The position numbers and the translations under genes are program-made. This document shows, in pieces, positions 1 to 8,585 of a stretch of DNA of 64,000 bases (position 1 is its first letter; each line of letters opens with the position of its first letter). The notes beneath the pieces are model-generated. The model saw only the letters and a program-made list of their open reading frames with translations. It was not told the DNA's origin and did not search any database. This DNA comes from Paenibacillus_E violae (GTDB taxonomy: Bacteria; Bacillota; Bacilli; Paenibacillales; NBRC-103111): assembly GCF_032461945.1 (NCBI RefSeq), contig NZ_JAWCUD010000003.1, positions 124,001 through 188,000 on the forward strand, written 5' to 3'.

Positions 1-748
1 AAATAAAAGCGGTTGTTTCCGCAGCAGATTTCGGCAGCCCGGCCTGAACAAGCAAGCTTTTCTCCTCTTCATAAGAAACCGACTGATGAATCACGCTTTT
101 GCCGGATATTTCCGAGAGTATTTCAGCCAAATCATCAAAACTCCACGGAGTGTTCGATACGAGATTATATGTCTTATTTTCATGTCCTTCCTCTATCAGA
201 ACGGTTGCTGCTGCCAGAGCCAAGTCACTGCGACTAACCGAGTTCACTTTCCTATTATTGGTATTAGTGAGAATCGTACCATTCTCTATAACTGTTTTAA
301 GGGACGAGTTGATAAAAAATTCCGTATAACCGCCGTTCCGTAAAAAAGTGTAAGGAATCCGAGTAGTATGTATAGCGTTCTCAGTAGCCAAATGAACACG
401 AGCAAATGGATTATCTTCCGCAAAAGCGAAGCTTGTATAGGCAATATGTTGCATTTTTTGATCTCTGGCTGCTTTGACGACATTCGCATGTTGAACGACG
501 CGCAGCGTATCATCGGATTCTGAACTTGAAATGAACAGCAGCTTCGTCCCCAGTCTAAAAGCATTGTGAAGGGATTCCGGGACATTATAGTCCGCCAGAC
601 GAACTTCAATGCCAAGAGCTGCAAGTGCAGCCGCTTTTTCGAGATTACGAACAACCGCGATAATCTGACTTGCAGGTATTTTTTTTAGCAGATGTTGTAT
701 AACGAGATTGCCCAACTGACCTGTCGCTCCTGTGACGATAATCTTCAT
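1..748 (-). CDS. NmrA/QorB-like NAD(P)-binding reductase, C-terminus cut by window edge
   Basis: The reading frame opens with ATG at 748 and stays open to the window edge, giving about 249 residues without a stop. The protein starts MKIIVTGATGQLGN, an atypical-SDR Rossmann motif (GATGQLG) as in NmrA and NAD(P)H:quinone oxidoreductase 2 (QorB/YtfG). Family members bind NADPH and reduce quinones or act as redox sensors. A good Shine-Dalgarno (AGAGAGGAAG) precedes the ATG. It lies 175 bases downstream of the same-strand SDR gene. The real C-terminus is outside the window; full family members have about 280-290 residues, so only a short tail is missing. The enzyme class is well supported; the substrate is unknown. 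Confidence 0.85.
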   Translation of the reverse strand, partial: MKIIVTGATGQLGNLVIQHLLKKIPASQIIAVVRNLEKAAALAALGIEVRLADYNVPESLHNAFRLGTKLLFISSSESDDTLRVVQHANVVKAARDQKMQHIAYTSFAFAEDNPFARVHLATENAIHTTRIPYTFLRNGGYTEFFINSSLKTVIENGTILTNTNNRKVNSVSRSDLALAAATVLIEEGHENKTYNLVSNTPWSFDDLAEILSEISGKSVIHQSVSYEEEKSLLVQAGLPKSAAETTAFI

Positions 749-923
749 CAATCGATCTTCCTCTCTCATTGTTTATTGCACGCTATACTCTTAAAATAGC
801 TTTTGCGTAATGGAACAACAAGTGAGTTAATTCCTATAATTAAACTTTACTGCCACACAATCGCGTCTTTTTCTCAACTTGGCTATATACACAATTTGCC
901 CTGTTTGATAATGAACTTCTCTT

Positions 924-1703
924 TTAGTTCATCTCACTTAGCATCTTGTCCGCCGATTTGCTGAGCTGGCTGAATATAAACTTTGGCGCGATCCGATTCA
1001 TGAGCTTCAAAGCGTTGCTCTGCCCAGGCCGGATTTCAAAGTTATCCTGCTCCATGCCCCGAATAGCAGCGCCCACCATGACGGACACATTCATCGCTTT
1101 CGAACCCGCCAGATCCGCCGGATCGAACGAGTCTACGAGCGGAGTAGCTGTCAAAGGAGGCGCAAGTTCAAACACTTTTACCCTTGTGTTTTTGAGCTGA
1201 ACTCTCAGCGACTGTGTAAAAGAGTGAATTCCTGCTTTTGCAGCGCAATACACCGGCGAGATTGGCAGCGGGACGAAGGCGAGGCCCGACGATACGTTCA
1301 GGATCGCAGCCGACTCTTTCATTTTCAAATGTGAAAGAAATTGCTTCACCATCCGGATCGGACCGCTTAAATTCGTTTCGATCTCACGGTTTATATCCTC
1401 CAGATCGACGTCTTGATCATGTAGATTAAGCCTGCGCATGAATCCTGCGTTGTTGATTAGAACATTAAGCTCAGGAAATTGCTTCACCACCGTTTCAAAC
1501 AAAGCTGCAATCGCCTTAGGATCTCCAGCATCACTTTGTATCGTATGTACCGTTGGAAGCTTTTTCTTCGCTGCATCCAACCTCGCTTGATCCCGCCCCG
1601 TTATAATGACGGTATTCCCCAGCTTCATCAGCTGCTCGGCAAATTCGAAGCCGATGCCGGATGTCCCTCCTGTGATAAGTATCGTATTCCCGCTCATTTT
1701 CAT
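924..1703 (-). CDS. classical short-chain dehydrogenase/reductase (DltE-like)
   Basis: A 259-residue classical SDR. Visible motifs are the cofactor loop TGGTSGIG at residues 11-18, NNAG at 84-87, the catalytic serine in NVSSG near 138 and the active-site pair Y152/K156 in YCAAK. Length and motif spacing match cytosolic NAD(P)-dependent SDRs; the closest recognisable subgroup is DltE/YvaG-like. AGGAAGG about 10 bases upstream supports the first ATG, with the ATG two codons later as an alternative. It sits between the glycosyltransferase and the QorB-like gene on the same strand. Its substrate cannot be read from the sequence. Confidence 0.9.
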   Translation of the reverse strand: MKMSGNTILITGGTSGIGFEFAEQLMKLGNTVIITGRDQARLDAAKKKLPTVHTIQSDAGDPKAIAALFETVVKQFPELNVLINNAGFMRRLNLHDQDVDLEDINREIETNLSGPIRMVKQFLSHLKMKESAAILNVSSGLAFVPLPISPVYCAAKAGIHSFTQSLRVQLKNTRVKVFELAPPLTATPLVDSFDPADLAGSKAMNVSVMVGAAIRGMEQDNFEIRPGQSNALKLMNRIAPKFIFSQLSKSADKMLSEMN

Positions 1704-1834
1704 GCGATCTCGACCTTCCTTTCATTTTTTAATATCCTATTCTAAAAAAAGTTAAATAGTCTATTTCAATCGCTCCGTGCACAAAAGGCTTCACGCAGCA
1801 GCCTCCGGTTTGATATTTTGCTAACGTTCCTCGA

Positions 1835-3034
1835 TCATTCATTCTGACTTCTATATTTAAAAATCTCATCAACAGCTTGCCGATACCCGCCTGATTGTCG
1901 TAAGGATTCCCTTGTATTTGCAACAGCAATCTTGTAAGAAGGTTCACTTAACACATGATCCACAGCTTCCCGCAGTTGATTCGCGGTCAAGCTTTGCATT
2001 TGCAATTGCATGCCGGCTCCGATATTGGCGACTTGCGCGGCAACCATCGGCTGATCTGCGCTTTGCGGGATGACAATTAGCGGAACCCCGTAATAGAGAC
2101 CTTCATGGGTACTATTCATTCCACCATGAGTAATAAATAATTTGGTATGGGGCAGCAACTGTGTTTGTGGAACATAATTTTTCACGATGAAATTTGGAGG
2201 GATCTCCCCTAAATCAGCCATTTGCGTCCTGTTACCAATAGACATAACAACCGTGTGACCCGTGTTTACCAATGCCTCAAAACAAAGCTTATAGAAATCT
2301 ATGGCTTGGTTAAAAACAGTCCCCAGTGAAATGTAAATGGGTTCTTTCCCCACGATTGCTGCAAGGTCAAAGTTCTCTTGCGGCACCCGTGAAGCGATGG
2401 AAGGACCTACGAATTTGTAGGTAGGGTCAAACGCTGCGCCATAAGGCTGAAACTCCCTTGTTGTATAAACAATTGTAAGAGGCGCAGGATTACAAAACAC
2501 TTCATAACGTGAAGGGATCTCCACAGCATATTGTTCCTTCAATTTTGCCGTTAAACTTTGAAATTTATCATCGATAGATTTACTTGTTTCTGGTGGGATT
2601 TTCGCAGAAATTTGTTCCACTAATTTATCAAATGAGCCTTTCGTCTGTGCAAATGAAGTACAAGAGTTGATTGCAGGAAGCTTCAGAATTTGAGCAAGCA
2701 AATGGCCACAACCAAACATGGAATCATGGATGATGTAATCAAAATGCTCATTTTCAATTTGTTCAAGAACACTCGGAATCACTATATCTGCCGTAAGCAA
2801 AAGACCGTTGATTCTCTCGAGCAAATAGTCACGCCCGCCGGAGATAAAGGCTTTTATAAATTTCTGATCGTCAAATGTACGTACGACAGCTCCCGTTTTC
2901 TCTAGGCGCTCCCGATAAGCCTCGATACAAAAGTACACAACCTCTTCTCCACGTGAAATCAGTTCTTGCACCACTCCAATAGTTGGATTGATATGTCCCT
3001 CTGAGCCGCCGTTAATAAATAATACTCTCGCCAT
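1835..3034 (-). CDS. MGT-family (macrolide-type, GT1) glycosyltransferase
   Basis: About 399 residues with the GT-B fold of the UDP-sugar dependent MGT family (YjiC/YojK/BgtA-like). The N-terminus carries the acceptor-side FINGGSEGHINPT motif. The C-terminal half carries the donor-binding signature THGGMNSTHEGLYYGVP followed by PQSADQ. Such enzymes glycosylate flavonoids, macrolides or other small aglycones in the cytosol. AAGGAG eight bases upstream of the ATG at 3034 decides that start over a GTG at 3043. The gene lies behind a strong hairpin terminator of the pectate lyase gene, so it is probably transcribed separately. The acceptor is unknown. Confidence 0.88.
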   Translation of the reverse strand: MARVLFINGGSEGHINPTIGVVQELISRGEEVVYFCIEAYRERLEKTGAVVRTFDDQKFIKAFISGGRDYLLERINGLLLTADIVIPSVLEQIENEHFDYIIHDSMFGCGHLLAQILKLPAINSCTSFAQTKGSFDKLVEQISAKIPPETSKSIDDKFQSLTAKLKEQYAVEIPSRYEVFCNPAPLTIVYTTREFQPYGAAFDPTYKFVGPSIASRVPQENFDLAAIVGKEPIYISLGTVFNQAIDFYKLCFEALVNTGHTVVMSIGNRTQMADLGEIPPNFIVKNYVPQTQLLPHTKLFITHGGMNSTHEGLYYGVPLIVIPQSADQPMVAAQVANIGAGMQLQMQSLTANQLREAVDHVLSEPSYKIAVANTRESLRQSGGYRQAVDEIFKYRSQNE

Positions 3035-3064
3035 TTCCATCACTCCTTAGCCTATATTTTACCA

Positions 3065-3099
3065 CAAAAAAAAGGAACTATGACGGGATCATAGTTCCT
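3065..3099 (-). terminator. rho-independent terminator after the pectate lyase gene
   Basis: A perfect 11-bp stem (AGGAACTATGA at 3073-3083 pairing with TCATAGTTCCT at 3089-3099) with a 5-base loop is flanked by a run of eight A on the plus strand, which is a U-run for minus-strand transcripts. It lies directly after the pectate lyase stop codon. Confidence 0.9.
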
Positions 3100-3123
3100 G
3101 AACGAGAGTGCAGCTATCTATTT

Positions 3124-5253
3124 CTATTCTAACTTCATGTAATAAAGATTAGTAACGTCATCCTTTGTAATGGTGTGTGCGCCAGGCGCAAGCGATACGC
3201 TGACAGTGCCATTTGCACTCGCGTAGCTTGTTCCGTCTATTTTGATCTTGGTTCCGTCGGCTGTATTCAAAACTAAAGTTAATTTTGCAGCTGTTGTTGA
3301 AGTGAACCCAATACTTGTAGCAGACTCCATTTTTAAACATTGTGTTAGTGTTAAACCATTGTATACCACGGTTCCCTTTGAAGTGGAGAGGTTCCCTTGG
3401 ATATTGAAAAAGCTGCTTGTTTTTCCATCTGTCGTGAAGTTATGAACGATTGTCGATGTAGGCGGTGGTGTTTGTACCGGCGGTGTTGGTGTTGGCGTTG
3501 ATGTCGGAGGTGTTGGCGTTGGTGTTGCCGTCGGTGGTGTCGGTGTTGGCGTCGGTGTTGATCCAGTTGAATTACCACCTACAGATACAAGCTGGGTCGT
3601 GTAACTTTGTATTTTAGACATCAGTGCTGTATTCAGGACAGAAGACGTGTCATCAACGGAATCATTGAACTCCCATGTAAAATCTCCACTACCTAGGCGG
3701 CCGGCTTCTGTCGTAACAACTTGCTCAACAGTGCCTACAGCATCAATGTTAGAGGCAATCACACCCGTATCAATCGTAGTGTCAAAATTATTATAAGTGG
3801 TTCCGCCTGATACTGTTTTGAATGTGTTTGGAACGGTTTGATTTCTTGTTGACGCTAAGTAAGCATCGAATTGTGTAGCACTTGCCGTGGCTGTTCCACT
3901 ATCGGAATTCGCATAAATGATACTTCCAGGATCAAGGATAAGGTTGTCGTAGGCTTTAATCATACCTCCAGGTTCCCCAGAGAATGTGCCTTCCCCATCA
4001 TGCATATCCGTTCCTTGTAAGGAAATGAGCATTGGATTTTTGGTATGCCTGTAATAGTTTGATTCTACAAATGCAGAGCTTCCTGTTGTAGCGCCGACAC
4101 CATATTTGGAGACGCCGTCAAAAAAGTTATTATAAATATGAACCGTTCCCGTTCTGATCCGCGGATGGCGAGAGTCTGAATGATCAAACCAGTTATGGTG
4201 GAAGGTTACAAAAAATTCGGACGACTCACTCAAACCGACAAGAGCAGCTTTGCCAGAATCCCAGTAATGATTATAAGCGACTGTAATATACGTTGATGAT
4301 TTTTTAATGTCCGTGGATCCATCGCCTTTTGCTTGGTCGGCGTCTCCTCCTGCTGTTCCATAGAAAATATCATTATTATGCAGCCACACATTGGCATTAC
4401 CTGTATCAAGTGAAAGACCATCGTCAGGGAATAACATGATGCCTAAGTTTCTAACTTCTACATTGCCGACGTACCTAAGCAGCACTCCCCATCCATACGC
4501 GTAGGCATCTTTTCCGATACCTTCTAATGTGATATTCATTTCCGAATAATTTGCTTTCCCTTTTACTTCAAGAAATCCACTGCTATTTAGTTGACCACTC
4601 ATGTCAGCCGCTGTAACTTTTCCAATAAACCGGATGGCAAGCGGTGTTTTATCGTAGCCTTTTTGCCTTAGCGCCAGAATCGAACCTAATCCAACACCTG
4701 TTTGCAAATCACCAGCGCTATTGATTTTCACACCAAGGGTTACCGTTTTCGCAGTTGCAGATGTGACATAAAGAACTTGAGCACCATTTTTAAGCGTACC
4801 ATCCTCATTATAAGCACCTGAACCCGTACCAAACGGTGAGTTATCTGCAAAAGCAAAACCAGATCTGTCGTGCGGGGCTACGGATATCGCATTTGAAACA
4901 ATGCTTTCTTTGGAACCATCTGACAAGACGGCTTCAACTTTCATGATATAATTTCCAGCTGCAAGCCCTACCGCATCAGCTCTCCAATAAGCAGCGTACT
5001 TACGGATTAGTTGCGTATCAATTTGTTGATATTGTGAATCTGCTGCAGCTGCTGGCTTAACAAACACATTATACCCTTGGGCATTGCTTACAGGTGACCA
5101 CTCAACGAAGGACGTCTCATTCCACCCTCCACTATTTGTAATTGAAATACTGGAAGCTTGCACCACCTTAGATGCTAGTCCCGTTCCGATTAAAGAGATT
5201 ACAAGAGCAAACAATAAAACATAATTCGATACCTTTGCAACACTTTTTCTCAA
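3124..5253 (-). CDS. secreted polysaccharide lyase family 1 pectate lyase with Pro-Thr linker and C-terminal module
   Basis: About 709 residues. A signal peptide occupies roughly the first 35 residues and ends near VVQA. It is followed by a fibronectin-like N-terminal region and a PL1 right-handed beta-helix at about 145-500. That domain shows the calcium-site segment around DGLSLDTG, the NHYWDSGKAALVG strand, FHHNWFDHSDSRHPRIR with the catalytic arginine region, and GVGATTGSSAFVESNYY. A threonine-proline linker (about 565-600) leads to a C-terminal module of about 105 residues, probably carbohydrate binding. The protein should cleave polygalacturonan outside the cell. TTG at 5253, seven bases after GGGAGG, is a better start than the upstream GTG at 5268. 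A perfect cre site lies in its leader. Confidence 0.92.
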   Translation of the reverse strand: MRKSVAKVSNYVLLFALVISLIGTGLASKVVQASSISITNSGGWNETSFVEWSPVSNAQGYNVFVKPAAAADSQYQQIDTQLIRKYAAYWRADAVGLAAGNYIMKVEAVLSDGSKESIVSNAISVAPHDRSGFAFADNSPFGTGSGAYNEDGTLKNGAQVLYVTSATAKTVTLGVKINSAGDLQTGVGLGSILALRQKGYDKTPLAIRFIGKVTAADMSGQLNSSGFLEVKGKANYSEMNITLEGIGKDAYAYGWGVLLRYVGNVEVRNLGIMLFPDDGLSLDTGNANVWLHNNDIFYGTAGGDADQAKGDGSTDIKKSSTYITVAYNHYWDSGKAALVGLSESSEFFVTFHHNWFDHSDSRHPRIRTGTVHIYNNFFDGVSKYGVGATTGSSAFVESNYYRHTKNPMLISLQGTDMHDGEGTFSGEPGGMIKAYDNLILDPGSIIYANSDSGTATASATQFDAYLASTRNQTVPNTFKTVSGGTTYNNFDTTIDTGVIASNIDAVGTVEQVVTTEAGRLGSGDFTWEFNDSVDDTSSVLNTALMSKIQSYTTQLVSVGGNSTGSTPTPTPTPPTATPTPTPPTSTPTPTPPVQTPPPTSTIVHNFTTDGKTSSFFNIQGNLSTSKGTVVYNGLTLTQCLKMESATSIGFTSTTAAKLTLVLNTADGTKIKIDGTSYASANGTVSVSLAPGAHTITKDDVTNLYYMKLE

Positions 5254-5288
5254 ATGAATTCCTCCCACGTTTTATTGTCATAAAAGAC

Positions 5289-5302
5289 TGAAATCGCTTA
5301 CA
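5289..5302. promoter_or_regulatory. cre site (CcpA operator) upstream of pectate lyase
   Basis: TGAAATCGCTTACA matches the Firmicute cre consensus TGWAANCGNTNWCA at every position on both strands. It ends about 35 bases before the pectate lyase start codon, a position where CcpA normally represses in the presence of preferred sugars. Confidence 0.8.
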
Positions 5303-5369
5303 AGTTGTTTTATCCCCCCTCACATCACCGAATCTATTTGGATTATTTTGGAACAACTACAGCTTATCA

Positions 5370-5391
5370 GTTTCGAATGCGGTTCCGAAAC
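5370..5391. promoter_or_regulatory. inverted repeat upstream of pectate lyase, candidate operator
   Basis: Perfect 6-bp arms GTTTCG (5370-5375) and CGAAAC (5386-5391) are separated by 10 bases, about 117 bases upstream of the pectate lyase start. The geometry fits a dimeric regulator site, but no specific regulator is recognised. Confidence 0.35.
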
Positions 5392-5496
5392 AATCATTTG
5401 ATCATATCGCCCGTTTTTCTGAGCTAATGATTATTGGCAGCGTTAATGATACTTCCTGACTCTGGATACACAGGTGCTCCCTTAAAAATGGAAAAA

Positions 5497-5606
5497 CTAC
5501 CGCTAATCGTAGCAAATCCGGTGCAAGGAAGGAGATAGCTGGAGAAACTCCATCCAAATCGTTGCTGACGGTCGAAAATCGACGGATTTGCTGAAATTAG
5601 CGGTAG
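5497..5606. repeat. 110-bp long inverted-repeat element in the pectate lyase/MerR gap
   Basis: The arm at 5497-5520 (CTACCGCTAAT, three bases, AGCAAATCCG) pairs with 5583-5606 (CGGATTTGCT, three bases, ATTAGCGGTAG). This gives 21 paired bases interrupted by one 3-base internal loop. The 62-base centre holds a smaller hairpin (GGAG, AAA, CTCC). No coding potential is seen. The rest of the 5254-5687 gap holds the cre site and another inverted repeat. The element looks like a small non-coding palindromic repeat (MITE-like or REP-like). Confidence 0.6.
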
Positions 5607-5687
5607 AAAGTCCAGTTAGTAAAGCAAAAGTGGCTCAGACGCGCAAAATAGCTGGAGTAATCGGCGTTATCTACTAAGTAATTTAAT

Positions 5688-6068
5688 CTATCCACGAGGC
5701 TTGGAATGATGCTCAATAAGATCCTCATAATGTGACAGTTTAAAATTCATGACAGACAGAGCTTCTTGCATTTCATTTATGTGCGCCTCAATTTTGAGTT
5801 GATGCTCCTTAAGGATGCGGTAGCAGCTCTCATACTCATGATTGGCTGCCAGGGTCATGTATCTTTCAATTTCTTTCAGCGGCATGTTGGTTCTTTTTAG
5901 CTTCGTTACGAAAATAATTCGGCTCAAATCTTCCTGATCGTATTCCCTCTGCCCCGTTTTACTGCGCCTAATTGTAGGCATTAATTCAATTTTCTCATAA
6001 TAACGTATCGTATCATAACTGAGTCCGGTCCTATCGGAGATATCAGCAATTGAAAAAGTCGGCCCCAT
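5688..6068 (-). CDS. MerR-family transcriptional regulator
   Basis: About 126 residues. The N-terminal winged helix-turn-helix is typical MerR (FSIADISDRTGLSYDTIRYYEKIELM), followed by a second HTH stretch and a C-terminal dimerisation coiled coil (about 85-120). It has only one cysteine, in the region ESCYRI, so it is not an obvious metal sensor; small MerR regulators next to SDR or reductase genes often respond to electrophiles or drugs. It lies 39 bases downstream of the SDR gene on the same strand and probably regulates that operon. ATG at 6068 follows AAGGAG; a TTG at 6086 is an alternative start. Confidence 0.88.
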   Translation of the reverse strand: MGPTFSIADISDRTGLSYDTIRYYEKIELMPTIRRSKTGQREYDQEDLSRIIFVTKLKRTNMPLKEIERYMTLAANHEYESCYRILKEHQLKIEAHINEMQEALSVMNFKLSHYEDLIEHHSKPRG

Positions 6069-6107
6069 TCTTCTCCTTCTTTCCAAATAATTGGATGCCC
6101 CCTACGC

Positions 6108-7073
6108 TCAGGCCTTGAACTTTATGTTGGTCATCTCTTCACTAACCTGCCATAGCCGCTCAGCCAAATCCGGATCGATCGCCCAAGGAAATACACCTTC
6201 TATCACTTGGCTCAGCCCTTGCGGAGCGTTGGCCGGTACAACTTCGGCAATATCGACATCCAGGCAGTAGACACCGCCTTTCCCGTTCAATTGTGTACTA
6301 GTCGCACACCATACACTCGTAGCGGCTCCTTGCTCCGCCGTTTTGAATACCCCATTCGCGGCAAGCTTTTCCTCGTCTGACATAAAGCGAACCAAATCCG
6401 TCATAATTCTGCCGGGATGCACAGAGAAAGCGCGAACTCCGTGCGCCTTCCCCCGCTTGTCCAGCGCAACGGCAAAAAGCGCATTCGCTGATTTGGACTG
6501 ACCGTATGCTTTCCATTTATCGTACTCCTGCTGCTTGAAATGAATATCGTCAAAATTAACGCCTCCGAAGCGAACCCCGGTTGAAGAAACGGAGACGACC
6601 CGCGCGCTTCCCGCTTGTTTCAAGGCCGGCCAAAGACGCAGCGTCAGCTGAAAGTGCCCCAAATGGTTGGTTGCAAATTGGGATTCATAGCCGCGTTTCT
6701 CAAGAACATACGGAGGAGCCATGATGCCTGCGTTATTGATCAGGATATCCAGCGGACGACCAGAGTCCAGAAACTGTTGAGCAAATGCGTCTATTGATGC
6801 AGGATCAATCAGATCCAACTCCGCCAGTTCAACCCGAGGAATGCCGGCAACGGAAACGCGGGCTTTCTCTGGTGTACGTGCAGGAACAATGACTGTCGCA
6901 CCTGCTTCGGCTAGCGCGCGGGTTGTTTCAAGTCCGACGCCTGAGTACCCGCCGGTCACGATGGCGATCTTCCCGCTTAAATTATATCCTTCCAATACCT
7001 CCCCGGCGGTTGATTGCGCACCAAACCCGGAATGGACCCGTTCTTGAGGTGTTACTTGATCGTTATTTTCCAT
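6108..7073 (-). CDS. short-chain dehydrogenase/reductase (retinol-dehydrogenase-like)
   Basis: About 321 residues. The cofactor loop TGGYSGVG is at residues 40-47, NNAGIM near 113-118, the catalytic serine in SVSST, and Y190/K194 in YGQSK. This subgroup (often called oxidoreductase, RDH/WWOX-like) is larger than classical SDRs and uses NADP. GGAGG nine bases upstream supports the ATG at 7073; an ATG two codons earlier lies too close to the ribosome binding site, and the in-frame extension to 7133 lacks one. It is first in a two-gene unit with the MerR regulator. The substrate is unknown. Confidence 0.9.
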   Translation of the reverse strand: MENNDQVTPQERVHSGFGAQSTAGEVLEGYNLSGKIAIVTGGYSGVGLETTRALAEAGATVIVPARTPEKARVSVAGIPRVELAELDLIDPASIDAFAQQFLDSGRPLDILINNAGIMAPPYVLEKRGYESQFATNHLGHFQLTLRLWPALKQAGSARVVSVSSTGVRFGGVNFDDIHFKQQEYDKWKAYGQSKSANALFAVALDKRGKAHGVRAFSVHPGRIMTDLVRFMSDEEKLAANGVFKTAEQGAATSVWCATSTQLNGKGGVYCLDVDIAEVVPANAPQGLSQVIEGVFPWAIDPDLAERLWQVSEEMTNIKFKA

Positions 7074-7190
7074 GGTCATCTTCCTCCCTAAACTCATTCG
7101 TTCTTCTTTTACTACCCTTGCATTGTAAAGCATGGAGTAAACTCCAGCGCAAGCGGATTTCTATCCGCAGCCCCATTCTAACAACGACAA

Positions 7191-7214
7191 ACCGGAACTC
7201 CTAAGAGTCCCGGT
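7191..7214 (-). terminator. hairpin terminator after the first FMN monooxygenase gene
   Basis: ACCGGAACTC (7191-7200) pairs with GAGTCCCGGT (7205-7214), including one G-U pair, around a 4-base loop. It lies 20 bases after the stop of the leftmost monooxygenase gene. The U-tract on the minus strand is weak (TTTGTCGTTG), so termination may be partial. Confidence 0.5.
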
Positions 7215-7233
7215 CTTTCCTTGCCTATTCAAA

Positions 7234-8574
7234 TCAGCTATGCGCAACGGTCTGATTCTGTTTCGTATAACGGTTTTCCGGTATCGGTAACCCTAGGTTT
7301 CCCCTTAGCGTATCCGCTTCATACTCTTCGCGGAACAAACCGCGCTCCTGCAGAATCGGCACGACAAGTTCAACGAAGTCCTCGAGGCCCTGAGGTGTGG
7401 CGCTGCCTACAATAAAGCCATCGGCTCCGCCTTCTTCAAACCATGCCTGCAGCTTATCAGCGATAGCCTCCGGCGTTCCCAGGAAGGTTGGCTTAGGCGT
7501 GGCCACTTGGAGAGCTACCTGGCGAAGCGTTAGTCCTTCCGCTTTTGCCCATGCTTTCATTTTGTCCGTTGCGCTCTGGAAGCTATTGCGGCCAAGATCG
7601 CCTAACTCTGGGAACGGCTCATCTAGCGGATATTGCGAGAAGTCGTGATGCTCGTAGAAGCGACCTAGAAAATCAAGCGCTTTGTCGATCGACGTGAGAT
7701 TGGCAATTTCCTGATACTTACGCTCCGCTTCTTCCTGAGTTCGGCCCACGATCGGCCCTATGCCCGGAAGAATGACGATTTCATCGGGATTGCGTCCCAA
7801 TGCTTTCGCACGTCCTTTTACATCGGCATAATACTGTTTGGCATCCTCCAAAGTCTCCTGACCCGTGAAAATGGCATTCGCTACTTTAGCGGCGAAATTT
7901 TTACCGTCCTCCGACGCACCTGCCTGGAAAATAACAGGCTGCCCTTGCTTGGAGCGTGCCACATTAAGCGGACCTTTGACGGAGAAAAACTCGCCCTTAT
8001 GGTTCAAAGTGTGCAGCTTCGCTGGATCGAAGAATACGCCTTTCTCTTTGTCTCTCACAAAAGCATCGTCTTCCCAGGAATCCCATAGTCCTGTTGTGAC
8101 TTCCAAATATTCATTCGCGATCCGATATCGCTCGGCGTGAGCCGGATGCTGGTCTTCCCGCTTGCCATAGTTGAGAGCAGAACCTTCCAAGGGGGAAGTC
8201 ACAACATTCCATCCTGCTCTGCCGCCGCTAATCACATCCAGAGAGCCGAATTGCCGGGCAACTGTAAAAGGTTCACTATAGGAGGTTGATAATGTCCCAA
8301 CCAGACCGATTTTGGAGCTAATTCCGGCCAAAGCGCTCAGAATGGTGATAGGTTCAAACCGATTTAGAAAATGAGGGATGGATTTCTCGGTAATATACAA
8401 ACCGTCTGCAATGAATACGAAGTCAAACTTGCCTTCTTCCGCTTTCAGCGTCCATTTTTTATAGAGGTCAAAATTCACACTGGCATCTGTAATGGCATCC
8501 GGGTGTCTCCATCCCGATATATTTCCTCCAACACCATGAAGGATGGCACCTAATTTTATTTTTTTCTTGCTCAT
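7234..8574 (-). CDS. NtaA/SnaA/DszA-family FMN-dependent monooxygenase (copy 1)
   Basis: A 446-residue flavin-dependent TIM-barrel monooxygenase of the bacterial luciferase superfamily. Diagnostic stretches are GGRAGWNVVTS, the FDFVFIADGLY strand, HTLNHKGEFFSVKGPLN and PVIFQAGASEDGK. This is the family of nitrilotriacetate monooxygenase and B. subtilis YtnJ/CmoJ and YxeK, which oxidatively cleave S-substituted N-acetylcysteines using FMNH2 supplied by a separate reductase. It is last in the unit LysR, deacylase, SolA-like oxidase, monooxygenase, with an 11-base gap from the oxidase. The context points to sulfur or amino-acid salvage. No flavin reductase gene is present in this window. Confidence 0.9.
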   Translation of the reverse strand: MSKKKIKLGAILHGVGGNISGWRHPDAITDASVNFDLYKKWTLKAEEGKFDFVFIADGLYITEKSIPHFLNRFEPITILSALAGISSKIGLVGTLSTSYSEPFTVARQFGSLDVISGGRAGWNVVTSPLEGSALNYGKREDQHPAHAERYRIANEYLEVTTGLWDSWEDDAFVRDKEKGVFFDPAKLHTLNHKGEFFSVKGPLNVARSKQGQPVIFQAGASEDGKNFAAKVANAIFTGQETLEDAKQYYADVKGRAKALGRNPDEIVILPGIGPIVGRTQEEAERKYQEIANLTSIDKALDFLGRFYEHHDFSQYPLDEPFPELGDLGRNSFQSATDKMKAWAKAEGLTLRQVALQVATPKPTFLGTPEAIADKLQAWFEEGGADGFIVGSATPQGLEDFVELVVPILQERGLFREEYEADTLRGNLGLPIPENRYTKQNQTVAHS

Positions 8575-8585
8575 GTCTCTTCCTC

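Noticed and set aside
3465..3565. Tandem GGTGTTGGCGTTGG-like DNA repeat
   Set aside because: It encodes the Pro-Thr linker of the pectate lyase; the repetition is a coding low-complexity region, not a CRISPR or mobile element.
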